A stretch of 64,000 bases of DNA from NCBI GenBank assembly GCA_016285515.1, contig JAEEQW010000003.1:1-64000 (forward strand), in the 5' to 3' direction. Positions 53,173 through 61,879 of the stretch are shown piece after piece (position 1 is the first letter of the stretch; the number at the start of each line of letters is the position of its first letter). The notes under the pieces were generated by a model. That model was not told the origin of the DNA and did not search any database. It worked only from the letters and a program-made list of their open reading frames with translations. This DNA comes from Bacteroidales bacterium (GTDB lineage Bacteria; Bacteroidota; Bacteroidia; Bacteroidales; BM520). A program made the position numbers and the translations under genes.

Positions 53173-54549
53173 CTACAACTTGATGGTGCTTATGGCATAG
53201 AGTGGGAGGATGCTGACGTGGCGGATGGCGTTTTTGTTCTTTTCGTCTTTTTCGTCAATGTAGTCGAACTCGCCGAAGTTTTCAAGAGAGCAACGAATGG
53301 CCTGATACAGTCCCTTCTCTCGCATGAAATCCCATAGGCTTTTCATGCCGCCTTGAACGCCCGCCTTCACTTCGAGCGGTAAGATTTGCATGTTGTATGG
53401 CAGGATGTAATCCACCTCTGCCGTGGCATTCTTGGCTTGACGGGTCCAATAGAACAACTCGTAAGCCAAGTGTGGCGAACGGTAATGCAAGATTTCAAGG
53501 CCAGCAATCATTTCTGCCATTGGGCCCTTGTTGACTAGATCCGCAGCAGTGGCGGTGAGAATTTGTGTTGTGATTCCTGTGATGTCGCCCATGGCCATGT
53601 TCAGCAGTCTCAGCATCAATCCCGTGTCAAGTAAGAGCATCTTGCGGTAGCTGTCATCGCGCTCATCGCCCAATGGCAAGCCGTTGGAATTGGTGTGTGT
53701 GACTGGGATGATGATGTAGGCCTTTATGAGTAATTCAAGCGCTTTTTTTATCTCGGCGATTTTATATCCGCCAGGCACCTGTGAATACACGAACTTCTTT
53801 GTCGCTTGACGGGCGGCACTCCTCATGGTCAGCCTCAACATCTGCGGGTCAACCTTTTTTTTATATTTTGGAAAGTCAGCTTCATACCCGGTGATGATGT
53901 CGTCCTGCACTTCCTGACATTGCAGATAATCGTGGGTCTCTACCCATTTGGCAACCGATTCAGGCATTCCGCCTACCAGCATGAAGGTACGAATCAGACT
54001 TGTGAGTTTATCGTGCAGTGGCATTGGTAGTGGCGATGTCGTCGATGCCTGATTTCTAGCTTCTAATAGAAGCATTTCGTCGTTGGCTTCGAGAAACTCA
54101 TCGAAGGTCATTGGATACATATACATCGAATGAATCCTGCCGACGCCGTAGGTGGGGATGTCTTCCAACATGAATTCTAGCAGCGAACCAGCAGCGACGA
54201 CGTGCAGCTCAGGCATATCCTCCTTGAAGTAGCGCAAGGCCATAATGGCTTCGGCGCATTCCTGAATCTCATCGATAAAGAGCAACGTCTGGCCAGCAAT
54301 GATAGGCGTGCCATACATGGCAGCTATCTCTGGCACTATGCGCTTCACATCGAGATTGGGCTTAAACAATGCTTTGTAGTCGGGTTGTTTTTCAAGGTTG
54401 ATTTCCACGAAATATTTGAACTGCTCACCCAAATGCCTGACTGCCGTAGACTTTCCGACCTGACGTGCGCCACGGAGCAACACGGGCTTATGGATAGGGC
54501 GTGCTGCCCACTCACTTAGATATCGGTCTATGATTCTTTTGTAATACAT
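53173..54549 (-). CDS. AAA ATPase with DUF4143 C-terminal domain
   Basis: A 459-residue ATPase. Walker A LLRGARQVGKSTAV, Walker B TLLFIDEIQECAEAI, sensor VVAAGSLLEFML, and a C-terminal DUF4143 region ending AEVDYILPYNMQILPLEVKAG, which carries a PD-(D/E)xK-like D...E.K set. The family is abundant in gut Bacteroidota, often in variable regions, and has no settled role. The track start is a TTG; the ATG at 54549 follows a TAnnTTTG box. It lies between two direct copies of the island repeat (B and C). Confidence 0.85.
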   Translation of the reverse strand: MYYKRIIDRYLSEWAARPIHKPVLLRGARQVGKSTAVRHLGEQFKYFVEINLEKQPDYKALFKPNLDVKRIVPEIAAMYGTPIIAGQTLLFIDEIQECAEAIMALRYFKEDMPELHVVAAGSLLEFMLEDIPTYGVGRIHSMYMYPMTFDEFLEANDEMLLLEARNQASTTSPLPMPLHDKLTSLIRTFMLVGGMPESVAKWVETHDYLQCQEVQDDIITGYEADFPKYKKKVDPQMLRLTMRSAARQATKKFVYSQVPGGYKIAEIKKALELLIKAYIIIPVTHTNSNGLPLGDERDDSYRKMLLLDTGLMLRLLNMAMGDITGITTQILTATAADLVNKGPMAEMIAGLEILHYRSPHLAYELFYWTRQAKNATAEVDYILPYNMQILPLEVKAGVQGGMKSLWDFMREKGLYQAIRCSLENFGEFDYIDEKDEKNKNAIRHVSILPLYAISTIKL

Positions 54550-54570
54550 ATCTCCTTTGTTTTTGGCCTG

Positions 54571-54578
54571 CAAAGATA
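54571..54578 (-). promoter_or_regulatory. -7 box of the DUF4143 ATPase gene
   Basis: TATCTTTG followed by CAGG on the minus strand, 22 bases before the ATG at 54549. The 33-bp tandem repeats lie just upstream of it. Confidence 0.65.
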
Positions 54579-54583
54579 TAGAA

Positions 54584-54682
54584 AATGAAATAATCCAAAC
54601 AAATAATTTGGTGGAAAATAAAAAAATCCAAGGAAATAATTTGTTTCAAATCGAAAAAATCCAAGGTAATAATCGGCTTCAC
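54584..54682. repeat. 33-bp tandem repeats upstream of the DUF4143 ATPase promoter
   Basis: Three degenerate units with ATCCAA at 54593, 54626 and 54659, exactly 33 bases apart. Each unit holds AATCCAA followed by AAATAATTTG-like sequence. The exact period across the promoter-upstream region suggests binding sites on the same face of the helix or a slippage-prone array. Confidence 0.7.
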
Positions 54683-54727
54683 ATTGTACGGGTTTGTACT
54701 GCTTGCAAAAAGTAGACTGTAAAACCT

Positions 54728-54822
54728 GTCTTACCCTGAAAAAATATGACACTTTTGGGGACAATACCGAAAGTGGAAATGAAACCAAGGACACGGCAAG
54801 TGTACAATGAAGAACTCTGATG
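54728..54822 (+). repeat. Island repeat, copy C (left end only)
   Basis: About 95 bases matching the left end of copy B from GTCTTACCCTGAAAAAA to AACTCTGATG, with roughly ten differences. The right part is missing. With copy B it flanks the DUF4143 ATPase gene as direct repeats. Confidence 0.6.
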
Positions 54823-54869
54823 TAAAAAAATAATACATCATTCTTTCTTTGGTATTAGGAAAAATAGTG

Positions 54870-54877
54870 TACTTTTG
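54870..54877 (+). promoter_or_regulatory. -7 box of the DUF234-type ATPase gene
   Basis: TACTTTTG followed by CAT matches TAnnTTTG, 68 bases before the ATG, with the 15-bp tandem palindromes in between. Confidence 0.6.
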
Positions 54878-54880
54878 CAT

Positions 54881-54930
54881 CCGAAATGGTCATTTCGGAA
54901 ATGGCTGTTTCGGAAGTAATGATTTCTGAC
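54881..54930. repeat. Three 15-bp tandem near-palindromes in the ATPase leader
   Basis: Units begin GAAAT/GAAGT at 54883, 54898 and 54913, exactly 15 bases apart, each reading GAAATGGTCATTTCG or a variant. The first forms an 18-base perfect palindrome CCGAAATGGTCATTTCGG. They lie in the transcribed leader, a likely operator or RNA hairpin array. Confidence 0.7.
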
Positions 54931-54945
54931 ATAAAAAGATAAGAT

Positions 54946-56265
54946 ATGAGATTCTACGACAGAAAAGAAGAAATTGCCCTCCTGAAGGATACTCGGGAGC
55001 AGGCAGAGAAGGTGGCCCGCTTTACGGTGCTGACCGGACGGAGGCGTGTTGGCAAGACTACGTTGATACGCGAGGCGTACAAGGACAAGCCTTTCGTCTA
55101 TTTCTTCGTGGCAAGGAAGGCGGAGAGCGACCTGTGTGAGGCTTATCTGGAGGAGATTAGCGAGAAGTTGGGCATCCCCACGCTGGGCAGCAGCAGGCAT
55201 TTCAAGGACATCTTCCGCTACCTGATGCAGCTGTCGGTATCAAAGAGCTTCACGCTGGTGATAGACGAATTCCAGGATTTCTTCAGGGTGAACAAGTCGG
55301 TTTTCAGCGATATTCAGGATGTATGGGACGAGTTTGAGAAGAGTTCGCATATCAACCTGATTGTGTGCGGTAGCATTTACTCGCTGATGCAGAAGATTTT
55401 TAAGGACAAGAAGGAACCTCTGTACGGACGAAATACGGCAGAGCTGAGGCTGAAACCTTTCCGACCTTCGGTATTGAAGCAGATTATGGCAGATGCCAAG
55501 CCCGGCTATAGCAGTGAGGACCTGCTGGCGATGTTCACCTTTACGGGTGGGGTGGCTAAGTACGTGAACCAACTGGTGGATGCAGGGGCGCTGGACAAGG
55601 ATGCGATAATCAGGCATATCATCAGCCCCAACTCGACTTTTCTGAACGAGGGCAAGAACAACCTGATTGAGGAGTTCGGCAAGGATTACGGGATATATTT
55701 CTCCATCCTGTCGTGCATTGCCAGAGGGAAGAACACCCGCAGCGAGATTGAGGAAGTGATAGGCAAGGAGGTGGGTGGTTACATGACCAATCTGGAGAAC
55801 GAATATGAACTGATTGCCAAGCGGCAGCCCCTGCTGGAGAAGAGCACCACGAAGAACGTGCGGTATGAGCTGGGGGATGTGTTTTACAGTTTTTGGTTCA
55901 GATTCATTTTTAAATACAGCTATATCATTGAGATTGAGAACTATGCCAAACTTCGGGAGATTGTTGAACGCGACTACAACACGTTCAGTGGATTGATGCT
56001 GGAGCGGTATTTCCACCGTGTGGCGATGGAGAGTGGCCAATTCACAAGGATTGGACGCTGGTGGGACCGCAAGGGGGAGAATGAGATTGATATGATATGC
56101 GAGGACGAGTTGGAGGACAAGGCTGTGTTCTATGAAATCAAGCGTCAGAAGGATAAGATTAGCATCGGCCTGCTGAAGCAGAAGGCGGAGGTGATGCTCC
56201 GAACATCGGACGAGTTCAAGGATTACGAGATAGGGTACAAAGGACTGGGCATGGAGGATATGTAA
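54946..56265 (+). CDS. Archaeal-type AAA ATPase with DUF234 C-terminal domain
   Basis: A 439-residue ATPase starting MRFYDRKEEIALLKDTREQ (the FYxRExEl motif of this family). Walker A TGRRRVGKTTLI, Walker B TLVIDEFQDFF, sensor LIVCGSIYSLM, a winged-helix middle region, and a C-terminal DUF234 part with RWWDRKGENEIDMICED and AVFYEIKRQ, a PD-(D/E)xK-like nuclease core. The role is unknown. GC content is higher than in hamAB. It ends the island; the malic enzyme gene converges on it. Confidence 0.85.
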   Translation: MRFYDRKEEIALLKDTREQAEKVARFTVLTGRRRVGKTTLIREAYKDKPFVYFFVARKAESDLCEAYLEEISEKLGIPTLGSSRHFKDIFRYLMQLSVSKSFTLVIDEFQDFFRVNKSVFSDIQDVWDEFEKSSHINLIVCGSIYSLMQKIFKDKKEPLYGRNTAELRLKPFRPSVLKQIMADAKPGYSSEDLLAMFTFTGGVAKYVNQLVDAGALDKDAIIRHIISPNSTFLNEGKNNLIEEFGKDYGIYFSILSCIARGKNTRSEIEEVIGKEVGGYMTNLENEYELIAKRQPLLEKSTTKNVRYELGDVFYSFWFRFIFKYSYIIEIENYAKLREIVERDYNTFSGLMLERYFHRVAMESGQFTRIGRWWDRKGENEIDMICEDELEDKAVFYEIKRQKDKISIGLLKQKAEVMLRTSDEFKDYEIGYKGLGMEDM

Positions 56266-56291
56266 TAGCGAGAGAGTAGCACAGTCATGAG

Positions 56292-57512
56292 CTACATCAT
56301 GCGACTCACGCCTGAATCCACTGCGGCTTTCGATACGGCAGACGCCACATATTCCTTGAGCCTCGGGTCGAATGGGGTAGGAATGATATAATCCCTGCCG
56401 AAATGTAATTCGGTCTTGTTGTATGCCTTAAGCACCTCTTCAGGTACCGGCTGCTTTGCCAAGAGCGCCAGCGCTTTGGTGGCGGCGACTTTCATCTCTT
56501 CGTTGATGGCCCTCGCCCTTACATCAAGAGCTCCGCGGAAGATGAACGGGAACCCCAATATGTTGTTGACTTGGTTAGGGTAGTCGGAACGACCTGTGGC
56601 CATGATTATGTCCTGTCTCACCTTGAAGGCTTCCTCAGGAAGTATCTCCGGAACAGGATTTGCCAATGCAAATATGATAGGCGTGTCACCCATTTTTTTC
56701 AGCAGTTCCGGCTTCAGCGCACCAGCCTTTGAAAGCCCTAAAAACATATCTGCACCGTCAATGGCTTCATCCAAAGTGGTTATCTCTCTGTCGGTGGCGA
56801 AAAGCGCCTTGTATTTGTTGATGTCGGTTCTCTTTTTGGTGATGACACCCTTGCTGTCGAGCATGACGATGTTCTCACGTCTGATTCCCAGATTGATGTA
56901 CATTTTTGCACAGGCAATGGCTGCGGCACCGGCACCGCTTATGACAACTTTTATGTCGGAAATGTTCTTGCCTGCTATCTCTGCGGCATTGAGAAGGGCG
57001 GCTCCAGTGATAATAGCCGTGCCGTGCTGGTCGTCGTGCATGACCGGAATGTCAAGCGCGGCTTTCAGTTTGTCTTCTATCTCAAAACATTCGGGAGCTT
57101 TTATGTCTTCGAGATTTATCCCACCGAATGTGCCGGCTATTGATTTTACAATCTCCACTATCTTGTCCGGGTCTTGTTCGTCAATCTCAATATCCATGGC
57201 ATCAACGTCAGCAAACACCTTGAACAGCAGGCTTTTCCCTTCCATCACAGGCTTCCCGGCTGCAGCACCTATGTCGCCAAGCCCGAGAACTGCCGTTCCG
57301 TTGGATATGACTGCAACGAGATTGCCTTTTGCAGTGTATTTATAGACATCTTCCGGATGTTTCTGTATTTCGAGACAAGGTGCGGCCACTCCTGGAGTGT
57401 AGGCGAGTGTGAGATCCATCTGTGTGGAACTCGGTTTTGTCGGTATTATCTCCAATTTGCCCGGACGACCTTTTGAATGATATTCAAGTGCTAATTTGTT
57501 TATGTCTTGCAT
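56292..57512 (-). CDS. maeB: Malic enzyme (NAD(P)-dependent)
   Basis: A 406-residue enzyme converting malate to pyruvate, CO2 and NAD(P)H in the cytosol. Seen: [12 protein letters not shown], the Rossmann region [21 protein letters not shown], metal-binding [33 protein letters not shown] and [10 protein letters not shown]. Bacteroides MaeB proteins usually carry a C-terminal phosphotransacetylase-like domain of ~330 residues; here the chain ends after the malic domain, so this is the short form. It is the last gene of prfA-pyrF-maeB, 22 bases after pyrF. Confidence 0.9.
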   Translation of the reverse strand: MQDINKLALEYHSKGRPGKLEIIPTKPSSTQMDLTLAYTPGVAAPCLEIQKHPEDVYKYTAKGNLVAVISNGTAVLGLGDIGAAAGKPVMEGKSLLFKVFADVDAMDIEIDEQDPDKIVEIVKSIAGTFGGINLEDIKAPECFEIEDKLKAALDIPVMHDDQHGTAIITGAALLNAAEIAGKNISDIKVVISGAGAAAIACAKMYINLGIRRENIVMLDSKGVITKKRTDINKYKALFATDREITTLDEAIDGADMFLGLSKAGALKPELLKKMGDTPIIFALANPVPEILPEEAFKVRQDIIMATGRSDYPNQVNNILGFPFIFRGALDVRARAINEEMKVAATKALALLAKQPVPEEVLKAYNKTELHFGRDYIIPTPFDPRLKEYVASAVSKAAVDSGVSRMM

Positions 57513-57534
57513 TTTGCTGATAGTTAATGATTTG

Positions 57535-58353
57535 TTAGGCGTTGATGTATGATTTCATCTCGTCTCTGAGTTCCCTTGCCTTTATTCCTGCGACTTCATC
57601 AAAGTTGTCATCTTTCGATGCGAAAATGATGCCTCTTGACGAATTGACTATCAGTCCGCAGTCTTTGTTAAGCCCGTATTTGCAGACTTCAGCGAGACTG
57701 CCTCCCTGTGCTCCGACACCGGGAACCAGCAGGAAGCTGTCGGGTATTATCTGCCTGATGCCTGAAAGCATCTCAGCTTTGGTCGCACCGACCACATACA
57801 TCATATTGTCGGTGTTTCCTCCCCATTTCTCGGATGTTTTTATCACTGTCTCATAGAGATGTTCGTTGTCATGTTCGATAAACTGAAAGTCGTATGCTCC
57901 CTCGTTGGATGTCAGTGCAAGCAGAATAACCCATTTTCCCTCAAACTGGAGAAAAGGGGAGACCGAGTCTTTGCCCATATATGGGGCAACCGTGACAGCA
58001 TCGAAATCCATGGTCTCGAAAAACGCCTTTGCATATTGTTTTGAGGTGTTTCCAATATCTCCCCGTTTTGCATCAGCAATGATGAAAATACTCGGGTCAA
58101 CCTGACGAATATAGTTCACCGTTTTTTCGAGGGCTTGCCATCCTTTGCTGCCGAGACTTTCATAAAATGCCACGTTTGGTTTGTAAGCGATGGCATATTT
58201 GTATGTGCTGTCAATGATTCTCTTGTTGAATTCCCATATGGGTTCATCATATTTGAGAACGCACTGCGGCAGTTTTGACATGTCGCTGTCAAGACCTACA
58301 CAAAGAAATGATTTCTTGTTATTGATATTCTGTATAAGTTGCTGTCTTGTCAT
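57535..58353 (-). CDS. pyrF: Orotidine 5'-phosphate decarboxylase
   Basis: A 272-residue type 2 OMP decarboxylase making UMP from OMP in pyrimidine synthesis. The catalytic motif is [15 protein letters not shown] (DxKxxD), with [12 protein letters not shown] at the N-terminus and [10 protein letters not shown] near the C-terminus for phosphate binding. Size and motifs fit the longer family found in Bacteroidota and actinobacteria. It is 22 bases after prfA and 22 before the malic enzyme gene. Confidence 0.94.
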   Translation of the reverse strand: MTRQQLIQNINNKKSFLCVGLDSDMSKLPQCVLKYDEPIWEFNKRIIDSTYKYAIAYKPNVAFYESLGSKGWQALEKTVNYIRQVDPSIFIIADAKRGDIGNTSKQYAKAFFETMDFDAVTVAPYMGKDSVSPFLQFEGKWVILLALTSNEGAYDFQFIEHDNEHLYETVIKTSEKWGGNTDNMMYVVGATKAEMLSGIRQIIPDSFLLVPGVGAQGGSLAEVCKYGLNKDCGLIVNSSRGIIFASKDDNFDEVAGIKARELRDEMKSYINA

Positions 58354-58375
58354 TGTTTACGGCTGTTACTTTAAG

Positions 58376-59467
58376 TTATTGTTGATTGTCTTCTTCGAGA
58401 GATGCTTTAAGTCTTTCGGCATTTTCTGCAATCTGCAGAGCATCTATGAATTCTTGTATATTGCCGTCCATAATACTTGGAAGATTGAAGGCGGAATAGT
58501 TTATTCTGTGGTCGGTGACACGTCCTTGAGGATAATTGTAGGTCCTGATTTTTGCCGAACGGTCGCCGGTTGAAACCATGGTCTTTCTTTTGCTTGATAT
58601 TTCATCAAGGTATTTCTTGTATTCGATTTCGTAAAGACGTGTACGAAGGACCTCCAAAGCTTTTTCGAAGTTTTTTATCTGTGATTTCTGGTCCTGGCAT
58701 GTGACGATGATGCCGGTAGGGATGTGAGTGAGTCGGATTGCCGAATATGTAGTGTTTACTGACTGTCCGCCAGGTCCTGAGGAGCAGTAGGTATCCTTTC
58801 TTATATCCGACATTTTCAGTTCGAGGTCGAATTCGTCAGCTTCCGGCAAGACCACCACTGATGCTGCCGAGGTATGGACACGGCCCTGGGTTTCGGTCTG
58901 TGGCACACGCTGCACGCGATGGACACCGCTTTCATACTTCAGTTGCCCATACACATCTTCTCCCTTGACATTGAATATGACTTCCTTGTATCCGCCTACA
59001 GTTCCGTATGTCGCACTTACAGGTTCTATCTGCCAACCGCGTGTCTCACAGTATTTTATGTACATGCGATGCAAGTCTCCAGCGAATATGCTGGCTTCGT
59101 CACCGCCTGTTCCTGCCCTGATTTCAATAATGGCATTCTTATGGTCGGTAGGGTCGTTAGGAAGAAGCAGAATCTGAAATTCATCTTCCATTTTCGCCTT
59201 CTTCTCGGTCAGCTCGGCTATCTCTTCCTTCGCCATAGTCCTCATTTCCTCATCCTTTTCTGTCAGAAGAAGTTCTTTGGCTGAATCTATGTTGGCGATT
59301 ACGTTCGAATATTCTTTGTACGCAGTCATAACCGGCTCAAGTTCCTTCACGTCTTTGTTGAGCTTAATCAATTTCTTGATGTCGGAAGTTACTTCCGGAT
59401 CATTGAGCTGCGCCTGTAACTCATTGTATTTGTTTGATAAAGATTCTAATTTGTCTAATAATAACAT
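58376..59467 (-). CDS. prfA: Peptide chain release factor 1
   Basis: A 363-residue class I release factor for UAA and UAG stop codons. The tripeptide motif region is GRVHTSAASV with GPGGQSVNTTYSAIRLTHIPTG (GGQ) and the codon-recognition motif is in the PxT-type loop. The ORF track begins at 59593 inside folA's promoter region; the ATG at 59467 gives MLLLDKLESLSNKYNELQAQL, the normal RF1 start. It heads the prfA-pyrF-maeB run and is divergent from folA. Confidence 0.96.
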   Translation of the reverse strand: MLLLDKLESLSNKYNELQAQLNDPEVTSDIKKLIKLNKDVKELEPVMTAYKEYSNVIANIDSAKELLLTEKDEEMRTMAKEEIAELTEKKAKMEDEFQILLLPNDPTDHKNAIIEIRAGTGGDEASIFAGDLHRMYIKYCETRGWQIEPVSATYGTVGGYKEVIFNVKGEDVYGQLKYESGVHRVQRVPQTETQGRVHTSAASVVVLPEADEFDLELKMSDIRKDTYCSSGPGGQSVNTTYSAIRLTHIPTGIIVTCQDQKSQIKNFEKALEVLRTRLYEIEYKKYLDEISSKRKTMVSTGDRSAKIRTYNYPQGRVTDHRINYSAFNLPSIMDGNIQEFIDALQIAENAERLKASLEEDNQQ

Positions 59468-59486
59468 ATCTCTTTTTTTGCGTTTG

Positions 59487-59494
59487 CAAAGGTA
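59487..59494 (-). promoter_or_regulatory. -7 box for prfA
   Basis: TACCTTTG on the minus strand, 20 bases before the prfA ATG. Divergent from folA. Confidence 0.6.
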
Positions 59495-59517
59495 GTTTTT
59501 TTCAGCAAAAATTATTG

Positions 59518-59525
59518 TATCTTTG
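59518..59525 (+). promoter_or_regulatory. -7 box for folA
   Basis: TATCTTTG followed by CGG, 16 bases before the folA ATG. Confidence 0.65.
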
Positions 59526-59540
59526 CGGAAAAATTGAAAG

Positions 59541-60032
59541 ATGTCAATTTCCATAGTAGTTGCAATAGGTCGTAATAACCAGTTAGGATACAATAATCAC
59601 CTGCTTTGGTCGCTTCCTAACGACATGAAACGTTTTAAGACACTGACCACGGGACATACTGTGATTATGGGGCGTAATACATATTTGTCACTTCCCAAGG
59701 GCTCATTGCCAAATAGAAGAAATGTTGTGATCTCTGATGACAAAAATGACAATTTTCCCGGCTGTGAGATGGTGTCGTCAATAAAAGATGCGTTAAAGCT
59801 GACTGAAAATGACGGTGAAGTGTTCATTATGGGCGGAGCTTCCATCTATCGTCAGTTTCTGCAGTATGCCGACCGCCTGTATCTTACCATAGTTGACGAT
59901 TCTCCGGAGGCTGATGTGTTTTTCCCGCTGATAAGCAGTGACGATTGGGTTTTGGTTGAACGTGAGGACTTTACGGCTGATGAACGACACTGCGCCGATT
60001 ATTCTTTCCGTACACTTGAAAGAAAAAAATAG
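59541..60032 (+). CDS. folA: Dihydrofolate reductase
   Basis: A 163-residue DHFR that reduces dihydrofolate with NADPH. Seen: ISIVVAIGRNNQLGYNNHLLWSLPNDMKRFK (active-site region with the catalytic Asp), VIMGRNTYLSLP, and VFIMGGASIYRQFL. Length is normal. Trimethoprim sensitivity cannot be inferred. It stands alone between its own promoter and the tRNA-His gene. Confidence 0.95.
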   Translation: MSISIVVAIGRNNQLGYNNHLLWSLPNDMKRFKTLTTGHTVIMGRNTYLSLPKGSLPNRRNVVISDDKNDNFPGCEMVSSIKDALKLTENDGEVFIMGGASIYRQFLQYADRLYLTIVDDSPEADVFFPLISSDDWVLVEREDFTADERHCADYSFRTLERKK

Positions 60033-60085
60033 GGGAGAGATAAAATTTTTTTTAGGTAAAAGCGTTTAACCTTGAAAAAAATATA

Positions 60086-60093
60086 TATTTTTG
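60086..60093 (+). promoter_or_regulatory. -7 box for tRNA-His
   Basis: TATTTTTG followed by CAG, 15 bases before the tRNA. Confidence 0.55.
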
Positions 60094-60108
60094 CAGTCGC
60101 AAAAACAT

Positions 60109-60183
60109 GGTGGGTGTAGCTCAGTTGGTTAGAGTATCGGATTGTGGATCCGTGGGCCGAGGGTTCGAGTCCCTTCTCCCACC
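60109..60183 (+). tRNA. tRNA-His (GUG)
   Basis: The extra 5' G of tRNA-His is present (G-1 pairs with C73). Acceptor GTGGGTG pairs with CTCCCAC apart from one T-T mismatch. The anticodon loop TTGTGGA gives GTG. D arm GCTCAGTTGGTTAGAG and T arm GAGGGTTCGAGTCCCTT are standard. The CCA end is not fully encoded. Confidence 0.93.
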
Positions 60184-60198
60184 CAAAAAAATGACTCC

Positions 60199-60231
60199 AA
60201 AGATGAATATATTTTATGTTCATCTTTTTTT
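60199..60231 (+). terminator. Terminator after tRNA-His
   Basis: AAAGATGAA and TTCATCTTT form a 9-bp stem with an 11-base loop, followed by a T-run. Confidence 0.75.
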
Positions 60232-60254
60232 ATGCCCTTTAGTGTACAGAAAGT

Positions 60255-61841
60255 ATGAAGATTAGACGTTTTTTGCTTGCAGGTCTTTTTATAGTGTCGT
60301 CATTCGGCAGTTTTTCCCAGAAAAACAGCTATGTGCTGTATTTCAAGGATAAACCGAATATCTCTAAAGTCCAGCTTGAAGATTGTATCTCCAATGCCGC
60401 CATGTATAGGCGCATGAAAAACAATGTATCCTTTGATACTTTCGATTTGCCGGTAAATAGGGCATATATAGATGCCGTACGAAATCATGGCGCTGAAATA
60501 CTGCTGGTTTCCAAATGGCTGAACTGTGTGGTAATACAATGCGATTCGTTACCTGATTTTACTGATTGTCAGTTTGTTTCGAGAATTATTGAAATAACTG
60601 CTACAGGATCTTCTATAAGCACTGATGAGGATGTGTCATTTACTCCGGCTCTTTCCGGTAATTCTTACATTGACCAGCTTTCTATCGTTAACGGACTGCC
60701 TCTTCACGAGAATGGTTTTTACGGGAAGGGAGTTGTCATTGCCATTATGGATGACGGATTTCTTAGAGCAAACGAAATCAGCGGATTACAGCATTTATTT
60801 AAAGAAAGTAGAGTAGTGGCTGCAAAGAATTTCCTCGATAATGCGAGCATATATAACACAGGAAGCGGTCACGGCTCAAGTGTATTGTCGATTATTGCTG
60901 GAAAGACGAACGCTTTCTCAGGTTCTGCTCCCAATGCACAGTTTATGCTGTTTCGTACCGAGGATGTCAATCATGAGAGCCTTCTTGAGGAATATGCCTG
61001 GGTTGTGGCTGCGGAATATGCTGACAGCGTTGGGGTTGACATCATCTCCTCTTCTTTGAATTATTCGGTAATGGATGACAGTTCGCAGTCACATTCCTAT
61101 TCAGATATGGACGGCAAGACATGTCCCATTTCCATCGGAGCCCAAATAGCTGCGTCCAAGGGCATTTTGGTTGTCAGTTCTGCCGGCAACGACGGCGCTT
61201 CTGAATGGAAGTATGTCTCTGCACCTGCTGATGCTCAGGATGTTATAACTGTCGGTGGGGTGACGATGGAAGGAAACCGTTGGTATGGAAGTTCAGTCGG
61301 ACCTACAGCCGATGGCAGGATTAAGCCCGATATCTGCGCTCTTTCGGCTGATGTTGTCATGATTAACCCTGTCAACGACAATCTGCTCACTATGTCAGGG
61401 ACATCGTTTGCTGCGCCTGTAATCGCAGGTTTTTTTGCCTGTATGGTTGAAGCATTTCCCAATTCTCCATCTTCTTATCTGAAACACGTGGTTTATAATA
61501 CATCATCCGATGCGGAGACTCCCAATAATGAAATAGGGTATGGCATTCCGGATTTCGAACAGGCATATTGTATTGTCGGTATAGTTGACCCTGAAGCCCA
61601 GTTTGTGAATTACCGTGTTTATCCCAATCCTTTCAGCAGTTCTGTGTCGATTAGCTGTACCAGACCTATTTGTTCTGTTTGCGTTTTTTCGGTGGATGGT
61701 CAACAACTGCCTTTTTCTGAAGAAATAATAGATGATACAAATGTGAAGTTGTCGCTTTTGTCGTCTTACAAGGGGTATGTCATCATACAGATCGTGCTCT
61801 CGAACAATTACTACAAAACTTTTGTGACATACAGATATTAA
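60255..61841 (+). CDS. Subtilisin-like (S8) protease with T9SS sorting domain
   Basis: A 528-residue secreted serine protease. A signal peptide (ending SFGSFSQ) and a ~100-residue propeptide precede the catalytic domain. Catalytic residues are in VIAIMDDGF (Asp), NTGSGHGSSVLSIIAG (His) and LTMSGTSFAAPVIAG (Ser); VVSSAGNDG holds the oxyanion Asn. The last ~75 residues begin NYRVYPNPFSSSVSIS, a T9SS type A sorting domain, so the enzyme goes through the T9SS to the surface. It probably degrades proteins outside the cell. It has no neighbouring protease inhibitor gene. Confidence 0.92.
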   Translation: MKIRRFLLAGLFIVSSFGSFSQKNSYVLYFKDKPNISKVQLEDCISNAAMYRRMKNNVSFDTFDLPVNRAYIDAVRNHGAEILLVSKWLNCVVIQCDSLPDFTDCQFVSRIIEITATGSSISTDEDVSFTPALSGNSYIDQLSIVNGLPLHENGFYGKGVVIAIMDDGFLRANEISGLQHLFKESRVVAAKNFLDNASIYNTGSGHGSSVLSIIAGKTNAFSGSAPNAQFMLFRTEDVNHESLLEEYAWVVAAEYADSVGVDIISSSLNYSVMDDSSQSHSYSDMDGKTCPISIGAQIAASKGILVVSSAGNDGASEWKYVSAPADAQDVITVGGVTMEGNRWYGSSVGPTADGRIKPDICALSADVVMINPVNDNLLTMSGTSFAAPVIAGFFACMVEAFPNSPSSYLKHVVYNTSSDAETPNNEIGYGIPDFEQAYCIVGIVDPEAQFVNYRVYPNPFSSSVSISCTRPICSVCVFSVDGQQLPFSEEIIDDTNVKLSLLSSYKGYVIIQIVLSNNYYKTFVTYRY

Positions 61842-61848
61842 AGTGGTT

Positions 61849-61876
61849 GTTTACATTTGTGAATACAATTGTAAAC
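61849..61876. promoter_or_regulatory. Palindrome between the subtilase and XRE genes
   Basis: GTTTACA and TGTAAAC arms, then TTGT and ACAA around a 4-base centre, with one symmetrical T-T mismatch. It follows the subtilase stop by 7 bases. The GTTTAC/GTAAAC half-sites match those upstream of the XRE gene, so it may be a terminator, an extra regulator site, or both. Confidence 0.5.
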
Positions 61877-61879
61877 AGG

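Noticed and set aside
54528-54794. 88-residue ORF with repeated NYFLGFF-like units
   Set aside because: The repeated peptide is only the translation of the 33-bp tandem DNA repeats; I report the repeats and not a protein.
55240-56040. 266-residue ORF on the minus strand
   Set aside because: It is the antisense shadow of the DUF234-type ATPase gene (54946-56265), which has clear Walker motifs; the minus protein has no recognisable family and no promoter.
41261-56291. CRISPR array or prophage in the island
   Set aside because: No regularly spaced identical repeats with unique spacers, and no integrase, capsid or terminase genes were seen.
41261-56291. tRNA attachment site or integrase marking the island borders
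   Set aside because: No tRNA or integrase gene lies at either border; the nearest tRNA (His, 60109) is well outside and intact.
56596-57345. 249-residue ORF on the plus strand
   Set aside because: Antisense shadow of the malic enzyme gene; low-complexity Ser/Ile/Met-rich sequence typical of shadow frames.
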